Below are positions 1 through 9,608 of a stretch of 33,210 nucleotides of DNA, one piece after another. The notes below the pieces were generated by a model, which ran no database searches, had not been told where the DNA came from, and saw only the letters and a list, made by a program, of their open reading frames with translations. The position numbers were made by a program, and so were the translations under genes. How positions within the stretch are numbered: position 1 is the stretch's first letter; every line of letters starts with the position of its first letter. Origin of the DNA: Planctomycetota bacterium. GTDB taxonomy: Bacteria > Planctomycetota > Phycisphaerae > Sedimentisphaerales > Anaerohalosphaeraceae. The stretch lies in NCBI GenBank assembly GCA_019456225.1, contig VRUI01000053.1:1-33210 (forward strand), read 5' to 3'.

Positions 1-133
1 TAGTTCATGCAAGAGTTACGATAACCGAAGGGAAAAAATAATTGTCGCTAAAAGGAAATTATAGTTGACGCTGGACAAATCGCCTCAATCGTCATAAAAT
101 CCCTATTACCTGCGGCTTTGATGGAAAATCAAA

Positions 134-418
134 TCAGCCTGCAATTTTCAGCTTTTTTTCGTGATTTTCTTTGGCTTTAAACAGGTCATAGTTCCTTTGA
201 AGATTAAGCCAGAATTCAGCACTGGTCCTGAAAGCATCCGAAAGGGACAACGCCGCTTCCGGTGAGAGACCTCTTTTTCCGTTTACGATCTCGTTGACTT
301 TGGCGTGTGACCAGCCAAGATGTTTTGCCAGTTTCGTCTGTGAAATGCCCATCGGCTCTAAAAACTCATACTGTAGTATTTCACCAGGATGAGCAGGTCT
401 TCTATTTTTTGGAATCAT
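134..418 (-). CDS. higA: HigA-family antitoxin (XRE helix-turn-helix)
   Basis: A 94-residue protein of the HigA/VapI antitoxin type. The N-terminus has the family signature HPGEILQYEFLEPMGIS. A helix-turn-helix follows at residues 25-50 (SQTKLAKHLGWSHAKVNEIVNGKR), and then the typical tail LSDAFRTSAEFWLNLQ. It should bind and neutralise HigB and repress the shared promoter at 730-758. It lies 12 bases downstream of higB, in the toxin-first order usual for higBA, with an AAAGGG ribosome-binding site upstream of its ATG. The C-terminus is lysine-rich. Length and motifs are normal, so the family call is firm. DNA-binding specificity is inferred from the neighbouring palindrome. Confidence 0.93.
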   Translation of the reverse strand: MIPKNRRPAHPGEILQYEFLEPMGISQTKLAKHLGWSHAKVNEIVNGKRGLSPEAALSLSDAFRTSAEFWLNLQRNYDLFKAKENHEKKLKIAG

Positions 419-430
419 AAGTTTGCCCTT

Positions 431-724
431 TCAGGAGTGATAATCGACAATTTGGACGTCAAAAACATCTCCGTTTTTCCATATAAAAATTATTCTCCAT
501 TGATCATTTACTCTTATTGAGTAATAATCTTTCAAATCCCCTTTTAGCCTTTCCAATCTGTTTGACGGCGGAATCTTCAAGTCATTGATATCGTATGCAG
601 CATTTAACATATCCAGTTTTCGCTGAGCTATATTATGAAGCTCTTTAGGGACTTTCCTGGATGCTTTGGAATTTACCCCATCAAAAATATCAACTGCTGT
701 TTTATTTTTAAACGCTCTAATCAT
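431..724 (-). CDS. higB: HigB-family toxin (RelE/ParE fold mRNA interferase)
   Basis: A 97-residue RelE-superfamily toxin of the HigB branch. Visible features are the N-terminal MIRAFKNK strand, the LKIPPSNRLERLKGD segment and the conserved core YYSIRVNDQWRIIFIW followed by VQIVDYHS. HigB toxins cleave mRNA in the ribosomal A site and are neutralised by HigA. The gene is first in a two-gene operon and ends 12 bases before higA. The start codon has no Shine-Dalgarno sequence, and the predicted -10 box ends only 5 bases upstream of the ATG, so the mRNA is probably leaderless. No truncation or missing core segment is seen. Confidence 0.93.
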   Translation of the reverse strand: MIRAFKNKTAVDIFDGVNSKASRKVPKELHNIAQRKLDMLNAAYDINDLKIPPSNRLERLKGDLKDYYSIRVNDQWRIIFIWKNGDVFDVQIVDYHS

Positions 725-729
725 ATTAT

Positions 730-758
730 ACTATACCGTATAGTGATATACATGTCAA
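730..758 (-). promoter_or_regulatory. higBA promoter with overlapping palindromic operator
   Basis: On the minus strand there is a -35 TTGACA (758-753), a 17-base spacer and a -10 TATAGT (735-730). The -10 is embedded in the palindrome ACTATACCGTATAGT (730-744), which has 7-base arms around one central base. A palindrome over the -10 is the expected place for autorepression by a HigA dimer. The transcription start would fall at or next to the A of the higB ATG. Confidence 0.7.
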
Positions 759-804
759 GGGAAACTACAAATATCCCCGAATATTTTCAAGGGAAACCCA
801 ATAA

Positions 805-3321
805 TCAATCCAAAACCGGATCTGGCAGCATCAACTCCGTAATAATCGCTCCAATTGTCGCAAATATTGTAAACGCAAAGACTCGCCAAACTACCATCAT
901 CGTAATTATCCTCGCCGGCGTTTTCCCGTCCTGCTGGAAAAACTCCGTTCCACCTGCAAAAAACGATGTTATTGTCGCGTAAAGCACCCCGATCACCGCC
1001 CCGCACACACAAGCGGCAGCGATGCGTTTCCACAATATTGCCCCGCCGGCTCCGATTGTGACCACCGCACCTGCCGCAAACGGAACCAGAAATGCCAGAT
1101 ACCAAATGTCCTTAAGCCCCGGAAAAATCCCGGTGCTGTTGAATGCAACCTTATCGGCGACCGCGAATATCCCCGCCGCCCCGAGCGCCGCCAAACCAAC
1201 ATGCCAGTATCTCGGCGAAAGTTTGGCTCTAAACTCCTTGCGGCTTGCCATTTTACGCCGAAGCGTCAGCGGCCAGTTATAAAACAAACAGTAAACCCAA
1301 TGCTCAAACAACGCCCCGCGCTCGCCAAAGACCGGAACAACATGCACCGCGTTAGTGGCCCAGTGCCCGGACATAAATCTCGCCAAAGTAGGATAACGAT
1401 ACGCCATCTGGATAGGAAACGCCAGGTAGCCGATATATTTGAAATAACTCAAAAATAACGCAACATTATAATCCTTGAAGTTACGGTCATAGATCGCAAG
1501 CCCGGTAGTATACAAACCCCTGCAAATCGAGCCCGGAGAAATCGGAATAACCTGAAAAAGAGCAAGTATCCCAACCGCCGCCGCCGTTGCTTCAGCCTTC
1601 GTCAATTCCGGATGCATCTTCACATACACCGCCGCGACAATTACAGAAACGATCTGCGTAACCGGCAGCGTCATTACATGAACAACAAGACTGAACAGAT
1701 ACCGCTGAATATAAGGCTCCTGCAATTGCGATTCAATCGTCGCAACGTCCTCGTCAGTGATTATATGCTTTTTTTTGCCCTCGACGAGCATATCCCGCAT
1801 CCATTGCTCGCGCATTGCCTTGCTGAAATACAGCCTGAACGGCCGGACAAAAATAAATCCCAGCTTGGATTTGAAAAATGCCCAATCGGTCACAAAACGA
1901 TGCAGCCCTACCGGCAGGATCGAAAATATCGAGTGAAAGAACATGCAGAAGACGCACTGGGAGACCTTTTCAGTTTTCTCTGCGGTCATCCGCCCATCCC
2001 TGTGCCAGCCGATAGCCTTCTCGATCAGGCGGCCCTTAACGGCTTTGCCAAAATAAACCGGGTTGAACATACTGCCATAATGCTTGCGATAAACACCATT
2101 CCACGCACACTTCCTGAAAAACCGTCCAAAGAATGGGATTATTCCGATTATATACGCAAAAAACGTAGCAAATTTTGAATTTTTGAGCTTCGTTTCGCCG
2201 GCTTCATCGATCTGATTGCGAAGTTTCCATCCGCTGATCGAATTGGAAAAGATACTCGCCCAAAGTTTCCCGCCCAGCAGCCGCAAGCCGTTATGCGTGA
2301 CATCCGGGATCGAACTGCGATATATCTTCTCGCACTTCTTGAGGTCTTCGAGCATATCTTCGGTGCCCTCAAAATCTTTCGGATTGGCCGCGATGAACGC
2401 CTCAAGCTCGTCGATATTGCCGAGGTCAAACTGAACCAGCGAACCGCGGGCAACGCCTTTACCGATCAGGGCGAAATCACCCGGACTCATCGGCAAGAAC
2501 GGAAGCAAAGTAAGCCCGGCCCGGAAATCAACCGCCGTAAGCCCTTTATCCGGCTCATCTTCCGTCGATGAACGCTTCAGGCAGTTCGGCTGACTCTTAC
2601 ACGTCGACCACTCGTACTGCCGGGCAAACTCATGGGCTCCGATATCATGGAGCAGTCCTACAAACTTATGCATAAATTCGTGTTTGGCCCGATACTCCGC
2701 CGACCCGAGTCTTTCCGGATCAACCTGTTTGCCGCGCCGCCATTTCTTCAAAGTATCAAGATTCTCATCGACCTCAAGCCTCCACGTCCGCCCCTCAACC
2801 CAGTCGCTGATCTCGCCGCAACTGCCCAAAGTCTCATCGACAAACAGCCCATGAACATCGTTAACGGCCTCCTCATCGGCAAACCGCGTCGCCGCCGCCC
2901 GCCGGATAAATTTCTGCCAGATCGCCCCGCTCCTTGCTGCCGCCGGGTTGACCTGAAGCTGAAACGGCCCCTGAAAACCGACTGCATAAAGCACGTTCCT
3001 GAACAAATTTGAAAATCCAGACGGGGGAATAAGGATCTTTAGAGCATACACCCCGCCAACGGCAAGACCGCCAATAGTGGCGTTTTCGCTATCGATATCG
3101 AGGATTTTGACCCGGTAGACCTGCCCTGCAAACCCGCCGCCGACAAATTTCTCTATCGAAAGACGCACCTTTGCGGCATCGGTACTGTCAACCGCCGAAA
3201 CCTCATACTCAAGCTCGGTCCCCGCGTCATAATGCCCAACCCGCATAGGCCGGTGCAAACCAATATCATCAAACTTAGCAGCAAGCGATGTACAAACATC
3301 AACAGAATAATCAAAAGCCAT
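805..3321 (-). CDS. Large protein with protein-kinase-like N-terminal domain and multi-pass membrane C-terminal half
   Basis: An 838-residue protein that I do not recognise as a named family. Residues about 55-105 resemble a kinase N-lobe: a glycine-rich loop GGGFAGQVY and then a VYALKIL strand with the VAIK-type lysine. Around residue 220, LLHDIGAHEFARQYEW could correspond to a degenerate catalytic loop, and near residue 260 AVDFRAG to a DFG-like metal site. From about residue 385 it becomes hydrophobic, with many membrane segments, including LFQVIPISPGSICRG and C-terminal stretches such as LVPFAAGAVVTIGAGG. It starts 30 bases after pgpA with an AGGAAA ribosome-binding site, so the two genes are probably one operon. 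This suggests a membrane or lipid role, possibly a lipid/sugar kinase or a signalling protein. Catalytic activity is inference. Confidence 0.75.
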   Translation of the reverse strand: MAFDYSVDVCTSLAAKFDDIGLHRPMRVGHYDAGTELEYEVSAVDSTDAAKVRLSIEKFVGGGFAGQVYRVKILDIDSENATIGGLAVGGVYALKILIPPSGFSNLFRNVLYAVGFQGPFQLQVNPAAARSGAIWQKFIRRAAATRFADEEAVNDVHGLFVDETLGSCGEISDWVEGRTWRLEVDENLDTLKKWRRGKQVDPERLGSAEYRAKHEFMHKFVGLLHDIGAHEFARQYEWSTCKSQPNCLKRSSTEDEPDKGLTAVDFRAGLTLLPFLPMSPGDFALIGKGVARGSLVQFDLGNIDELEAFIAANPKDFEGTEDMLEDLKKCEKIYRSSIPDVTHNGLRLLGGKLWASIFSNSISGWKLRNQIDEAGETKLKNSKFATFFAYIIGIIPFFGRFFRKCAWNGVYRKHYGSMFNPVYFGKAVKGRLIEKAIGWHRDGRMTAEKTEKVSQCVFCMFFHSIFSILPVGLHRFVTDWAFFKSKLGFIFVRPFRLYFSKAMREQWMRDMLVEGKKKHIITDEDVATIESQLQEPYIQRYLFSLVVHVMTLPVTQIVSVIVAAVYVKMHPELTKAEATAAAVGILALFQVIPISPGSICRGLYTTGLAIYDRNFKDYNVALFLSYFKYIGYLAFPIQMAYRYPTLARFMSGHWATNAVHVVPVFGERGALFEHWVYCLFYNWPLTLRRKMASRKEFRAKLSPRYWHVGLAALGAAGIFAVADKVAFNSTGIFPGLKDIWYLAFLVPFAAGAVVTIGAGGAILWKRIAAACVCGAVIGVLYATITSFFAGGTEFFQQDGKTPARIITMMVVWRVFAFTIFATIGAIITELMLPDPVLD

Positions 3322-3351
3322 CAGAATTTCCTAAAAACACAGGTCGGGCGA

Positions 3352-3825
3352 TTAAATGAACACAAAGAGGCCGATCTGCAGCACGATCCCTGCAAAGACG
3401 CCAGCTAAGAGGTCATCGGCTAATACACCCCATCCATCCGGCAATTTTTCCAGTTTTCGTATCGGCCAGGGCTTTAAAATGTCAAAAAGGCGAAACAGCA
3501 GAAAACCGGCCACTGCCACGATCGCGATTTCTTTGTATCCGGAAGCGTAAGCTCCGATAAAAGTGACCGATTGACCGGCAAATTCGTCGGCTACGATTTC
3601 ACCGGGGTCCTTTTTACCGGCGATCTTAACAATATCGGGCGTGAATTTAACACAAACAACCGACCCCAAAACCGCCAGAATGATCATCAAAACCGCATTA
3701 ACAGCATAGCCGGTGCACAGCAGGCACATTCCGGCAAATATGATAACGGGCGGCATCGAACCCCAGGTACCGGAGGCGATGGGCATAAAACCAAGACCAA
3801 AACAAGATGTAAGCATACGTTTCAT
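3352..3825 (-). CDS. pgpA: Phosphatidylglycerophosphatase A (PgpA family)
   Basis: A 157-residue membrane protein matching PgpA, which dephosphorylates phosphatidylglycerol phosphate in phosphatidylglycerol synthesis at the inner membrane. Visible signatures are the N-terminal GTWGSMPP (around residues 19-26), the central acidic motif VADEFAGQ, and RLFDILKPWPIRKLE followed by GWGVLADDLLAG. All are diagnostic of the family. Hydrophobic segments lie at about residues 25-60, 85-112 and 135-157. An AGGAG site precedes the ATG by 8 bases. It is the upstream gene of a probable two-gene operon with the large kinase-like membrane protein. Length is normal for the family. Confidence 0.92.
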   Translation of the reverse strand: MKRMLTSCFGLGFMPIASGTWGSMPPVIIFAGMCLLCTGYAVNAVLMIILAVLGSVVCVKFTPDIVKIAGKKDPGEIVADEFAGQSVTFIGAYASGYKEIAIVAVAGFLLFRLFDILKPWPIRKLEKLPDGWGVLADDLLAGVFAGIVLQIGLFVFI

Positions 3826-4338
3826 TGCAAAACTCCTATTATTAACGTCAATCCGGTTAAATCTACCACCTTTTCAACATTAATCAACCCCAATCATAAA
3901 AGTGTGACAAAAGGGTGAGCGATTATATTTTTGGGCAAATCCTTTGAGCAGCATAGCCGAAAATGGGCTATTCTGGACATTGCCGACATTTCCCACCTAT
4001 GGTTTTGGCTGTTTTTTTGCAAATTAATTGAAATTAATTGACAAAAAACGAGAGAAATGCAGATATTTTGAACTATTTACCCCAAAAATGCGCGCTTTTG
4101 AACATATTTTGGCCCTTAATTCAGAGGATAAATAAATTCAACAAAGGTAGTATACCCGCTTTGCGGGCATTGGTAACAGGTTACAAGTGCGAAAGTAACA
4201 GGTAAAATTGAACCACTAATTCACACTGATTTGCACCTAATTCGGCCTACGATCGCTTGACAACTACACCTGTTCTGCATTTTTTCTTAACTTCTCACTA
4301 ATATTTTAAGCTGTCAAATCTCACGATCCTTCAGCTTT
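3826..4338. other. Intergenic region without a gene
   Basis: This 513-base gap lies between pgpA and the CotH gene end. It is AT-rich in the middle, with a direct repeat AAATTAATTG twice (about 4021-4040). It also holds a short hairpin CCCGC-TTT-GCGGG (4155-4167) without a clear T-tract. Near 4212-4240 there is repetitive text (ACTAATTCACACTGATTTGCACCTAATT). I see no credible ORF or RNA gene. It presumably contains the pgpA promoter, but I could not pick one confidently. Confidence 0.5.
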
Positions 4339-7300
4339 CTATTTTCCTGAAACTACGACCTCATCGATATAAATATCGTCCTGATTACCGCTGGCATCGC
4401 ATGTGAATTTGATTTTCATATCTGTTGGGAAATTATATGTTGATTCTGGTATAATAACCTCTTCAGAATAAAAGACATCATTCGAAAAATCAGTTCCCGA
4501 TACCCATGTTTCTATTGTTTGCCAGGATGATCCGTCATAATACAACAGCTGAAAATTCTCACCTGTTTCCATGTTACTTGGGTAGTACCAGAATTCGACA
4601 TTTATTTCGGTATAGCCGGGGCCGTGAACATCGATACCATTAGTAAGCCAGAAGGAGCTGGCGTCACCGGAGTCGTCCTGAATGTTGGCGGAATTGCTGC
4701 CCTGATGGGCGTAGAGTGGATCTGTCAGGATAGCGCAGTCGTCGCCGCCATCGGTATAATTGCCCCAGCCGCCTTCGAAGTCATCGTATGCTAATATATC
4801 CCAGCCAGCCCCTGCTACGCCCGGCGCCGGGCTGGCAGCTTTCCAGTTTTCGACGTCATTGCCATAGTCACTGCCAACCTTACGCTGGAGGCTGTCACCA
4901 GTACCGTCAGCACTTGTCGGCCATGGATCGTCGCCAACCGGATGCGAACCATCGCTGTAGTTTATCCGGTCAACGCGGATGTACTTTCGTTCCGTTCCGT
5001 CAAGATCGCCCGGCTTTGAAAGTTGTACCTTTTCGCCGCCATTGCTTAAGCTTCCCGATGTCCATTCGAATACCTGTACACCGCCAGGTGCAGGGCCGAA
5101 TTCACCCTCGAACGCAGTGATATCCTTGACCAGAAGTATAACACCTCCTGCGGGGATAGATGTCGATGCGGGGAACTCGAAGGTAACGCCGTCAGTTATT
5201 GCCCAGGGCACACTTGTTATCGTGTCGTATAACAGCACAGACGAACCTGTAATATTGTGAAGCTCGAGATATTCAGCATCCCAGTCGCCTGCGAACATTT
5301 CCGGATGATACATTATCTCGGTAATGACTACCGGGCCGACGGATGGATATGCGTTGGCTGTGCCGTAGGTAGCTGAACTGGCCGGCGGGAAGTTATATGT
5401 ACCTGTACTCTTTTGATGTCTGCCGAAGCTGACACCGTTCTCTGATGCTCCGAATGCTTCCGCCTGTCGGTATCCGGTCAGGTTGGTATTGGCGTCCATT
5501 TGTGAGGTCAGATATACCTCGTCGCCGTTCTCGCTCAATGCGAATGAGCCGCCGAAGTGATCATCCTGCGTTAAAACGACATAGCCGTTACCAGGTATCG
5601 ACATCGAAGGTATCTGATACTTTGCGCGGTTATCCTTGTCATCGCTGAGATACCAGCCGGTAATATTTATCGCACTGCCGGTCGTATTATACAGCTCGAC
5701 CCAGTCCTGCGGACTGGCATCTGTGTGAGCCATAACCTCGTTGACCATCACAGCACCCGGGTTGGGGATAATACCATCGTCACCGGACGAAGGCGAGCCG
5801 TTGAGATGTGCACTTGGTCGCCAGCCGTCTTTTTCTGCCCACGAATTCTGGTCAGTGCTGGATGGATTAATTACGGTCAGCGAATAACCATCGCCGTCCG
5901 TATTATCACGCCAGCCGTCCCTGAATTTGAAATCGTGGATAACTGTCCCTGCTGCATCTTCGAGAACGATCCGCTCACCTGAATTATCGAGCGAGCCGTC
6001 GTATTGACCAGCGACATTAAGAGAAGTGCCGTACTGAGCCTCGAAAGCTGCGATGTTCCTGACAGCTACGGTACGCTGCCCAGCCGCAAGGTCAATGTCA
6101 CCGAATGTGAAATCTATACCACGGGTGAATTTAACCAGGTTAAGATTTATTATCCCTGGGCCGGTGTTTACGACCTCGATGAATTCCTCATTGGGGTCCT
6201 GCGGATGATACATGATCTCTGATATCCTCAGGTCATCCGCTATCGGGCCGACCGCAAAGATCGCATCTGTAAGAGCACTCCATTCACTGCCATCAAGAAC
6301 ACGAGCCTTGACAGTGCTGCTTTTGGTTAACACTTCTGTGGGATCACCGCCACCACCGCCATCTTCTGTGATTTCAATGTCATCAATCGCCATATCGCCT
6401 TGATAATTACCGGCCGCAACGCCTCGGAAACGAACTTTAAGCGGAGTACTATAGCCGCTTAGATCAACCGTCGCCTGCGTATAAGCTTGACCATTGGAGG
6501 TATGCTGCTGGCCAGATAGATTCCAGATGCCATCCGTCCATGAACCGCCGCTGTACACATCAACATTCAAGGTTCCCATATCAGAGCCATACATATGGTA
6601 ATAGAATGATAATTGCAGATTCGTACCGCTTACTGGCGGACCTTCAAGAATCGCAGTATCACCTGCATCATAGGCCCCCCCTCCGCTGGAGGAGGTTTCC
6701 AGATACATATAATTGCTGCTTCCATTGGCTCCGGCCGAAGGCCCGGTATTACTCGACCCTGTTTCGCCGGAATTACGCGTCCAGTCATGTGTATCACCTG
6801 AGGAGACATTAATCCAGTTCCCCAGCCCCGACTCAAAGTTCTCGGATTGCGAGCCGCTCCCATCACCATAGATTGAGGCCGATGGATTCACCGCACCCCC
6901 AACCAAACGAGGATCACTGCCGTCAAGGGTGTAATAAGCTGTTCCAGTTGAATAATCCAGCGAAATCAAGTCAGTGTTTGTGACATACCCGCCATGCTGG
7001 AAGCTGCCGTTAACCTTAAATTCCGGCGCGTCAACATCAGGATACCAGCCGACATTTCTTAGCTGGCCAAGAACAATATCTCTTCTCACGGGAATATAAG
7101 AATTAATTACCCAGTCAACCTCACCGAGCCAGTCGTCCCTGGTTCTAGGAGGATTTGTTTTTGCATCTCCCCATCTTGCTGATTCGGCGATAATAGCCAT
7201 ATCGATCTGAGAAGCTCTTTCGGCAAAGAGAGACGCTGCATTGTCAGGATTCATAGGACCATCATTAAAAAAGAATTTATGCACATGGTCAGCGAATAAC

Positions 7301-9480
7301 ATCTTGTATTCAGGATGCACTATTAAGTGCTGATGGATCGTTTGAGGATTGAAGCCTATGCAGCAAGGTCTGACCTGCCATTGGGGTATGCAATTTCTAT
7401 CAAAATTCATCAAAGCAGGATTTGTAAACGGTCCTACACGATTTCTATTTACATCGTGACTTACTCCCATCGAGTGTTCACCGTCGTGTCTGAAAAATTT
7501 AAAGCCATCGGGATTTTCACGATTATAAAAACCAAAGAAGTTGTTTGGTGTTGCGTTGCCGTCCCATGCGGAAATTGGGGAGTCAAAATCGCCTGAATAA
7601 AAAATAGTGATCATAAAATCTATAATATTATTTACATCAACTAAACGCTCATAAGCAGGATTGACTGTTCCGTTGGTATTCAGGCCCTGTACTTCATAAT
7701 ACTCCTGGTCCGTGTCAAATTCGTCCAGACAGACTTGCCATAGTCTTTCATAAGCATCAAAAGTTCCGTCGGAACACTTCATACTTCTTGGCCAGTTTCT
7801 GTCAGGCTTGACAACATCATAGTCGTCACTGTCACCACCAAGATAAGCCTGTCCATGATTGGAATTTGCTCTTTCCTGACTTTGGTAGAGTCCCCAGTAA
7901 ATACCGTTGAGATACAAATGATAATATCTGCTTCGTGAATAAGGTTGTCCCATCTGCCCCTGCAAGTCACGGCAGAATACTTCACGAATATATGTAAAGT
8001 ATTGATTATAAGATTCTCCGTCATTGTTCCATGAGTAATTAGCAGCGCATCGAAGATCAAGATTTTCAAATCTGTCAACACCTTCATCACCGAAGAGCGG
8101 ATATTCGAGTGCGCCGTCACCACCGTATTGTGAACTGAAAAAGAGCCGGAATGCGTGCTTGGGATTGCCACCACGGCAGCTTGTAACGCCTCGCATACCG
8201 AAGCCCGAATTTATCTGAAAACCTTTACTGCCGTCAGGATTAATAAGCTCAACAGAAGCTGGTCTTCTCCATGCGGGACCTCTTTCACTTCCAGGTGTGT
8301 TATAATCACCACAGTTGACATAAAGTCCATCGGTTGGATCAATAAGGTTGGCCATGTCAGTTGTAAGGCTAATCGTCGGGATCGCTAAGAGAGCATCATC
8401 GATCAGGTCACTATAAGTTGGGTCTGTTGTAATATCCGGGTCCATTCCATAATCGAATACCTGGCCGTTAACGGTACCAGTTGGCCAACCTGGAGGGGCT
8501 GTTGCCGACTGATTAACGATCTCACTTATGAAAATATAAGTCTGCGTATCGGTATTACTTGCAAGCCATCCGACCTTGGTAGCTTTTGCACGCAAGTTCG
8601 TAGTGCCTGTTATCTGAATTGGCAAGGCTGGATTGTAAACTGTACCATTCGGGGCAACTGGGTCGCTGCCGTCAAGTGTGTAACGAATCTCTGCGCCATC
8701 GGTTTCGCAGTCCAGCCTGACCTGGAATGGAGATTCGTAAAATCCTCGGTCAACGCTGAATTCCGTATCGTCAACTTGTCCGGCATAGCCATCTTCATTA
8801 TCAGCGTCGTGGGTAGGTTGCCCCATATACATCCAATTGGGGGCGCCGTTCGGAAACCTGCCGTATGATATGTCCGAGTGTTGATCGTTGAAAACGACAC
8901 TGTCGATCAGTGACGTTGCGTCCGTATCGAAAAGATACAGATCGTCACCGCCCGCCTTGATCTTAAAGTTTGTATGATAATCTCCCTGATCATCGTCACC
9001 GTCTGCCAGAAAAACGACAAAGCCTTGTGAATCAACGCTTATGCCCCCAGGTATCTCCCACTTATCGGGAACATCATAATTATCCGTCAGATACATTCCC
9101 GCAAGACTAATTGTTGAGCCGGAAGCATTATATATTTCGATCCAGTCAGGAAATTCACCTAGTTCATCTATGTCTTCAAGAATAGTACGATTAGATGCCA
9201 TGAATTCATTTATGACCAGGCCATATTCTTGCATCCAATGTCCAGCCAGGATAGCCAAATCTTTGATATCGATACCATCAACGCCGTCAAAATCTGCGCA
9301 TCCGTTACCGCTGCAGCCGGAAGGGTCGAGCCATTGCTTCGCAAAGAGGCCAAAGTCATTAAGACCAACTTTATCGTCACCGTCCAGATCGCCAGCCGGC
9401 CAATCTGCGTACGCTGCCGTCAACGATAATAATAATGCCAAAAGAATCGAAAAATGAAACTTCTTAGGTTGTACCAACAT
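4339..9480 (-). CDS. Secreted multidomain CotH-family protein with dockerin-like, lamin-tail and chitobiase-like domains
   Basis: A 1713-residue exported protein. Residues 1-25 form a signal peptide ending AYA before DWP. Residues 26-87 hold two dockerin-like calcium repeats (DLDGDDKVGLNDF, ADFDGVDGIDIKD). The first lamin-tail domain follows at about 90-205 (INEFMASN...DWIEIYN), then a chitobiase-C-like beta-sandwich at about 243-318 (IRYTLDGSDP). A CotH domain spans about 365-810 (GFGMRGVTSCRGGNPKHAFR, YYHLYLNGIYWGLYQSQE). A second chitobiase-like domain (YYTLDGSDPR) is interrupted by a MAM-like domain at about 873-1045. Further lamin-tail domains begin near 1083, 1243 and 1387, and a jelly-roll-like domain closes the protein from about 1560. 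CotH proteins are atypical kinases in Bacillus spore coats. The role of these planctomycete versions is unknown; cell-surface or extracellular-matrix work is inferred. A GAAGGG site precedes the ATG. Confidence 0.9.
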   Translation of the reverse strand: MLVQPKKFHFSILLALLLSLTAAYADWPAGDLDGDDKVGLNDFGLFAKQWLDPSGCSGNGCADFDGVDGIDIKDLAILAGHWMQEYGLVINEFMASNRTILEDIDELGEFPDWIEIYNASGSTISLAGMYLTDNYDVPDKWEIPGGISVDSQGFVVFLADGDDDQGDYHTNFKIKAGGDDLYLFDTDATSLIDSVVFNDQHSDISYGRFPNGAPNWMYMGQPTHDADNEDGYAGQVDDTEFSVDRGFYESPFQVRLDCETDGAEIRYTLDGSDPVAPNGTVYNPALPIQITGTTNLRAKATKVGWLASNTDTQTYIFISEIVNQSATAPPGWPTGTVNGQVFDYGMDPDITTDPTYSDLIDDALLAIPTISLTTDMANLIDPTDGLYVNCGDYNTPGSERGPAWRRPASVELINPDGSKGFQINSGFGMRGVTSCRGGNPKHAFRLFFSSQYGGDGALEYPLFGDEGVDRFENLDLRCAANYSWNNDGESYNQYFTYIREVFCRDLQGQMGQPYSRSRYYHLYLNGIYWGLYQSQERANSNHGQAYLGGDSDDYDVVKPDRNWPRSMKCSDGTFDAYERLWQVCLDEFDTDQEYYEVQGLNTNGTVNPAYERLVDVNNIIDFMITIFYSGDFDSPISAWDGNATPNNFFGFYNRENPDGFKFFRHDGEHSMGVSHDVNRNRVGPFTNPALMNFDRNCIPQWQVRPCCIGFNPQTIHQHLIVHPEYKMLFADHVHKFFFNDGPMNPDNAASLFAERASQIDMAIIAESARWGDAKTNPPRTRDDWLGEVDWVINSYIPVRRDIVLGQLRNVGWYPDVDAPEFKVNGSFQHGGYVTNTDLISLDYSTGTAYYTLDGSDPRLVGGAVNPSASIYGDGSGSQSENFESGLGNWINVSSGDTHDWTRNSGETGSSNTGPSAGANGSSNYMYLETSSSGGGAYDAGDTAILEGPPVSGTNLQLSFYYHMYGSDMGTLNVDVYSGGSWTDGIWNLSGQQHTSNGQAYTQATVDLSGYSTPLKVRFRGVAAGNYQGDMAIDDIEITEDGGGGGDPTEVLTKSSTVKARVLDGSEWSALTDAIFAVGPIADDLRISEIMYHPQDPNEEFIEVVNTGPGIINLNLVKFTRGIDFTFGDIDLAAGQRTVAVRNIAAFEAQYGTSLNVAGQYDGSLDNSGERIVLEDAAGTVIHDFKFRDGWRDNTDGDGYSLTVINPSSTDQNSWAEKDGWRPSAHLNGSPSSGDDGIIPNPGAVMVNEVMAHTDASPQDWVELYNTTGSAINITGWYLSDDKDNRAKYQIPSMSIPGNGYVVLTQDDHFGGSFALSENGDEVYLTSQMDANTNLTGYRQAEAFGASENGVSFGRHQKSTGTYNFPPASSATYGTANAYPSVGPVVITEIMYHPEMFAGDWDAEYLELHNITGSSVLLYDTITSVPWAITDGVTFEFPASTSIPAGGVILLVKDITAFEGEFGPAPGGVQVFEWTSGSLSNGGEKVQLSKPGDLDGTERKYIRVDRINYSDGSHPVGDDPWPTSADGTGDSLQRKVGSDYGNDVENWKAASPAPGVAGAGWDILAYDDFEGGWGNYTDGGDDCAILTDPLYAHQGSNSANIQDDSGDASSFWLTNGIDVHGPGYTEINVEFWYYPSNMETGENFQLLYYDGSSWQTIETWVSGTDFSNDVFYSEEVIIPESTYNFPTDMKIKFTCDASGNQDDIYIDEVVVSGK

Positions 9481-9574
9481 AATTTATGCCCTTCTTGCTT
9501 AAATTAAAAAAGTCGTAACCGTTCACGGGAATTTTGAGCGTATTGGGCAACTCACTCAATGTCAAAATGCCCAT
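9464..9574 (-). CDS. Possible upstream ORF overlapping the CotH start
   Basis: A 36-codon ORF (start MGILTLSELPN) lies wholly within the leader predicted from the promoter at 9609-9637. It ends 17 bases inside the CotH gene in another frame. If translated it could control CotH translation by termination-reinitiation or interference. Its ribosome-binding site is weak, and the ORF may be chance. Confidence 0.2.
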   Translation of the reverse strand: MGILTLSELPNTLKIPVNGYDFFNLSKKGINYVGTT

Positions 9575-9608
9575 TTTCGACTCGATCAAATACAAATCCC
9601 TATGATGA

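Noticed and set aside
755-3012. Several 60-190 codon plus- and minus-strand frames inside the kinase-like membrane gene
   Set aside because: They lie wholly within a long gene with clear domain content and have low-complexity or arginine/proline-rich products typical of shadow frames.
4788-9457. Many plus-strand frames opposite the CotH gene
   Set aside because: The minus-strand frame has a signal peptide and recognisable domains throughout. The opposing frames have none.
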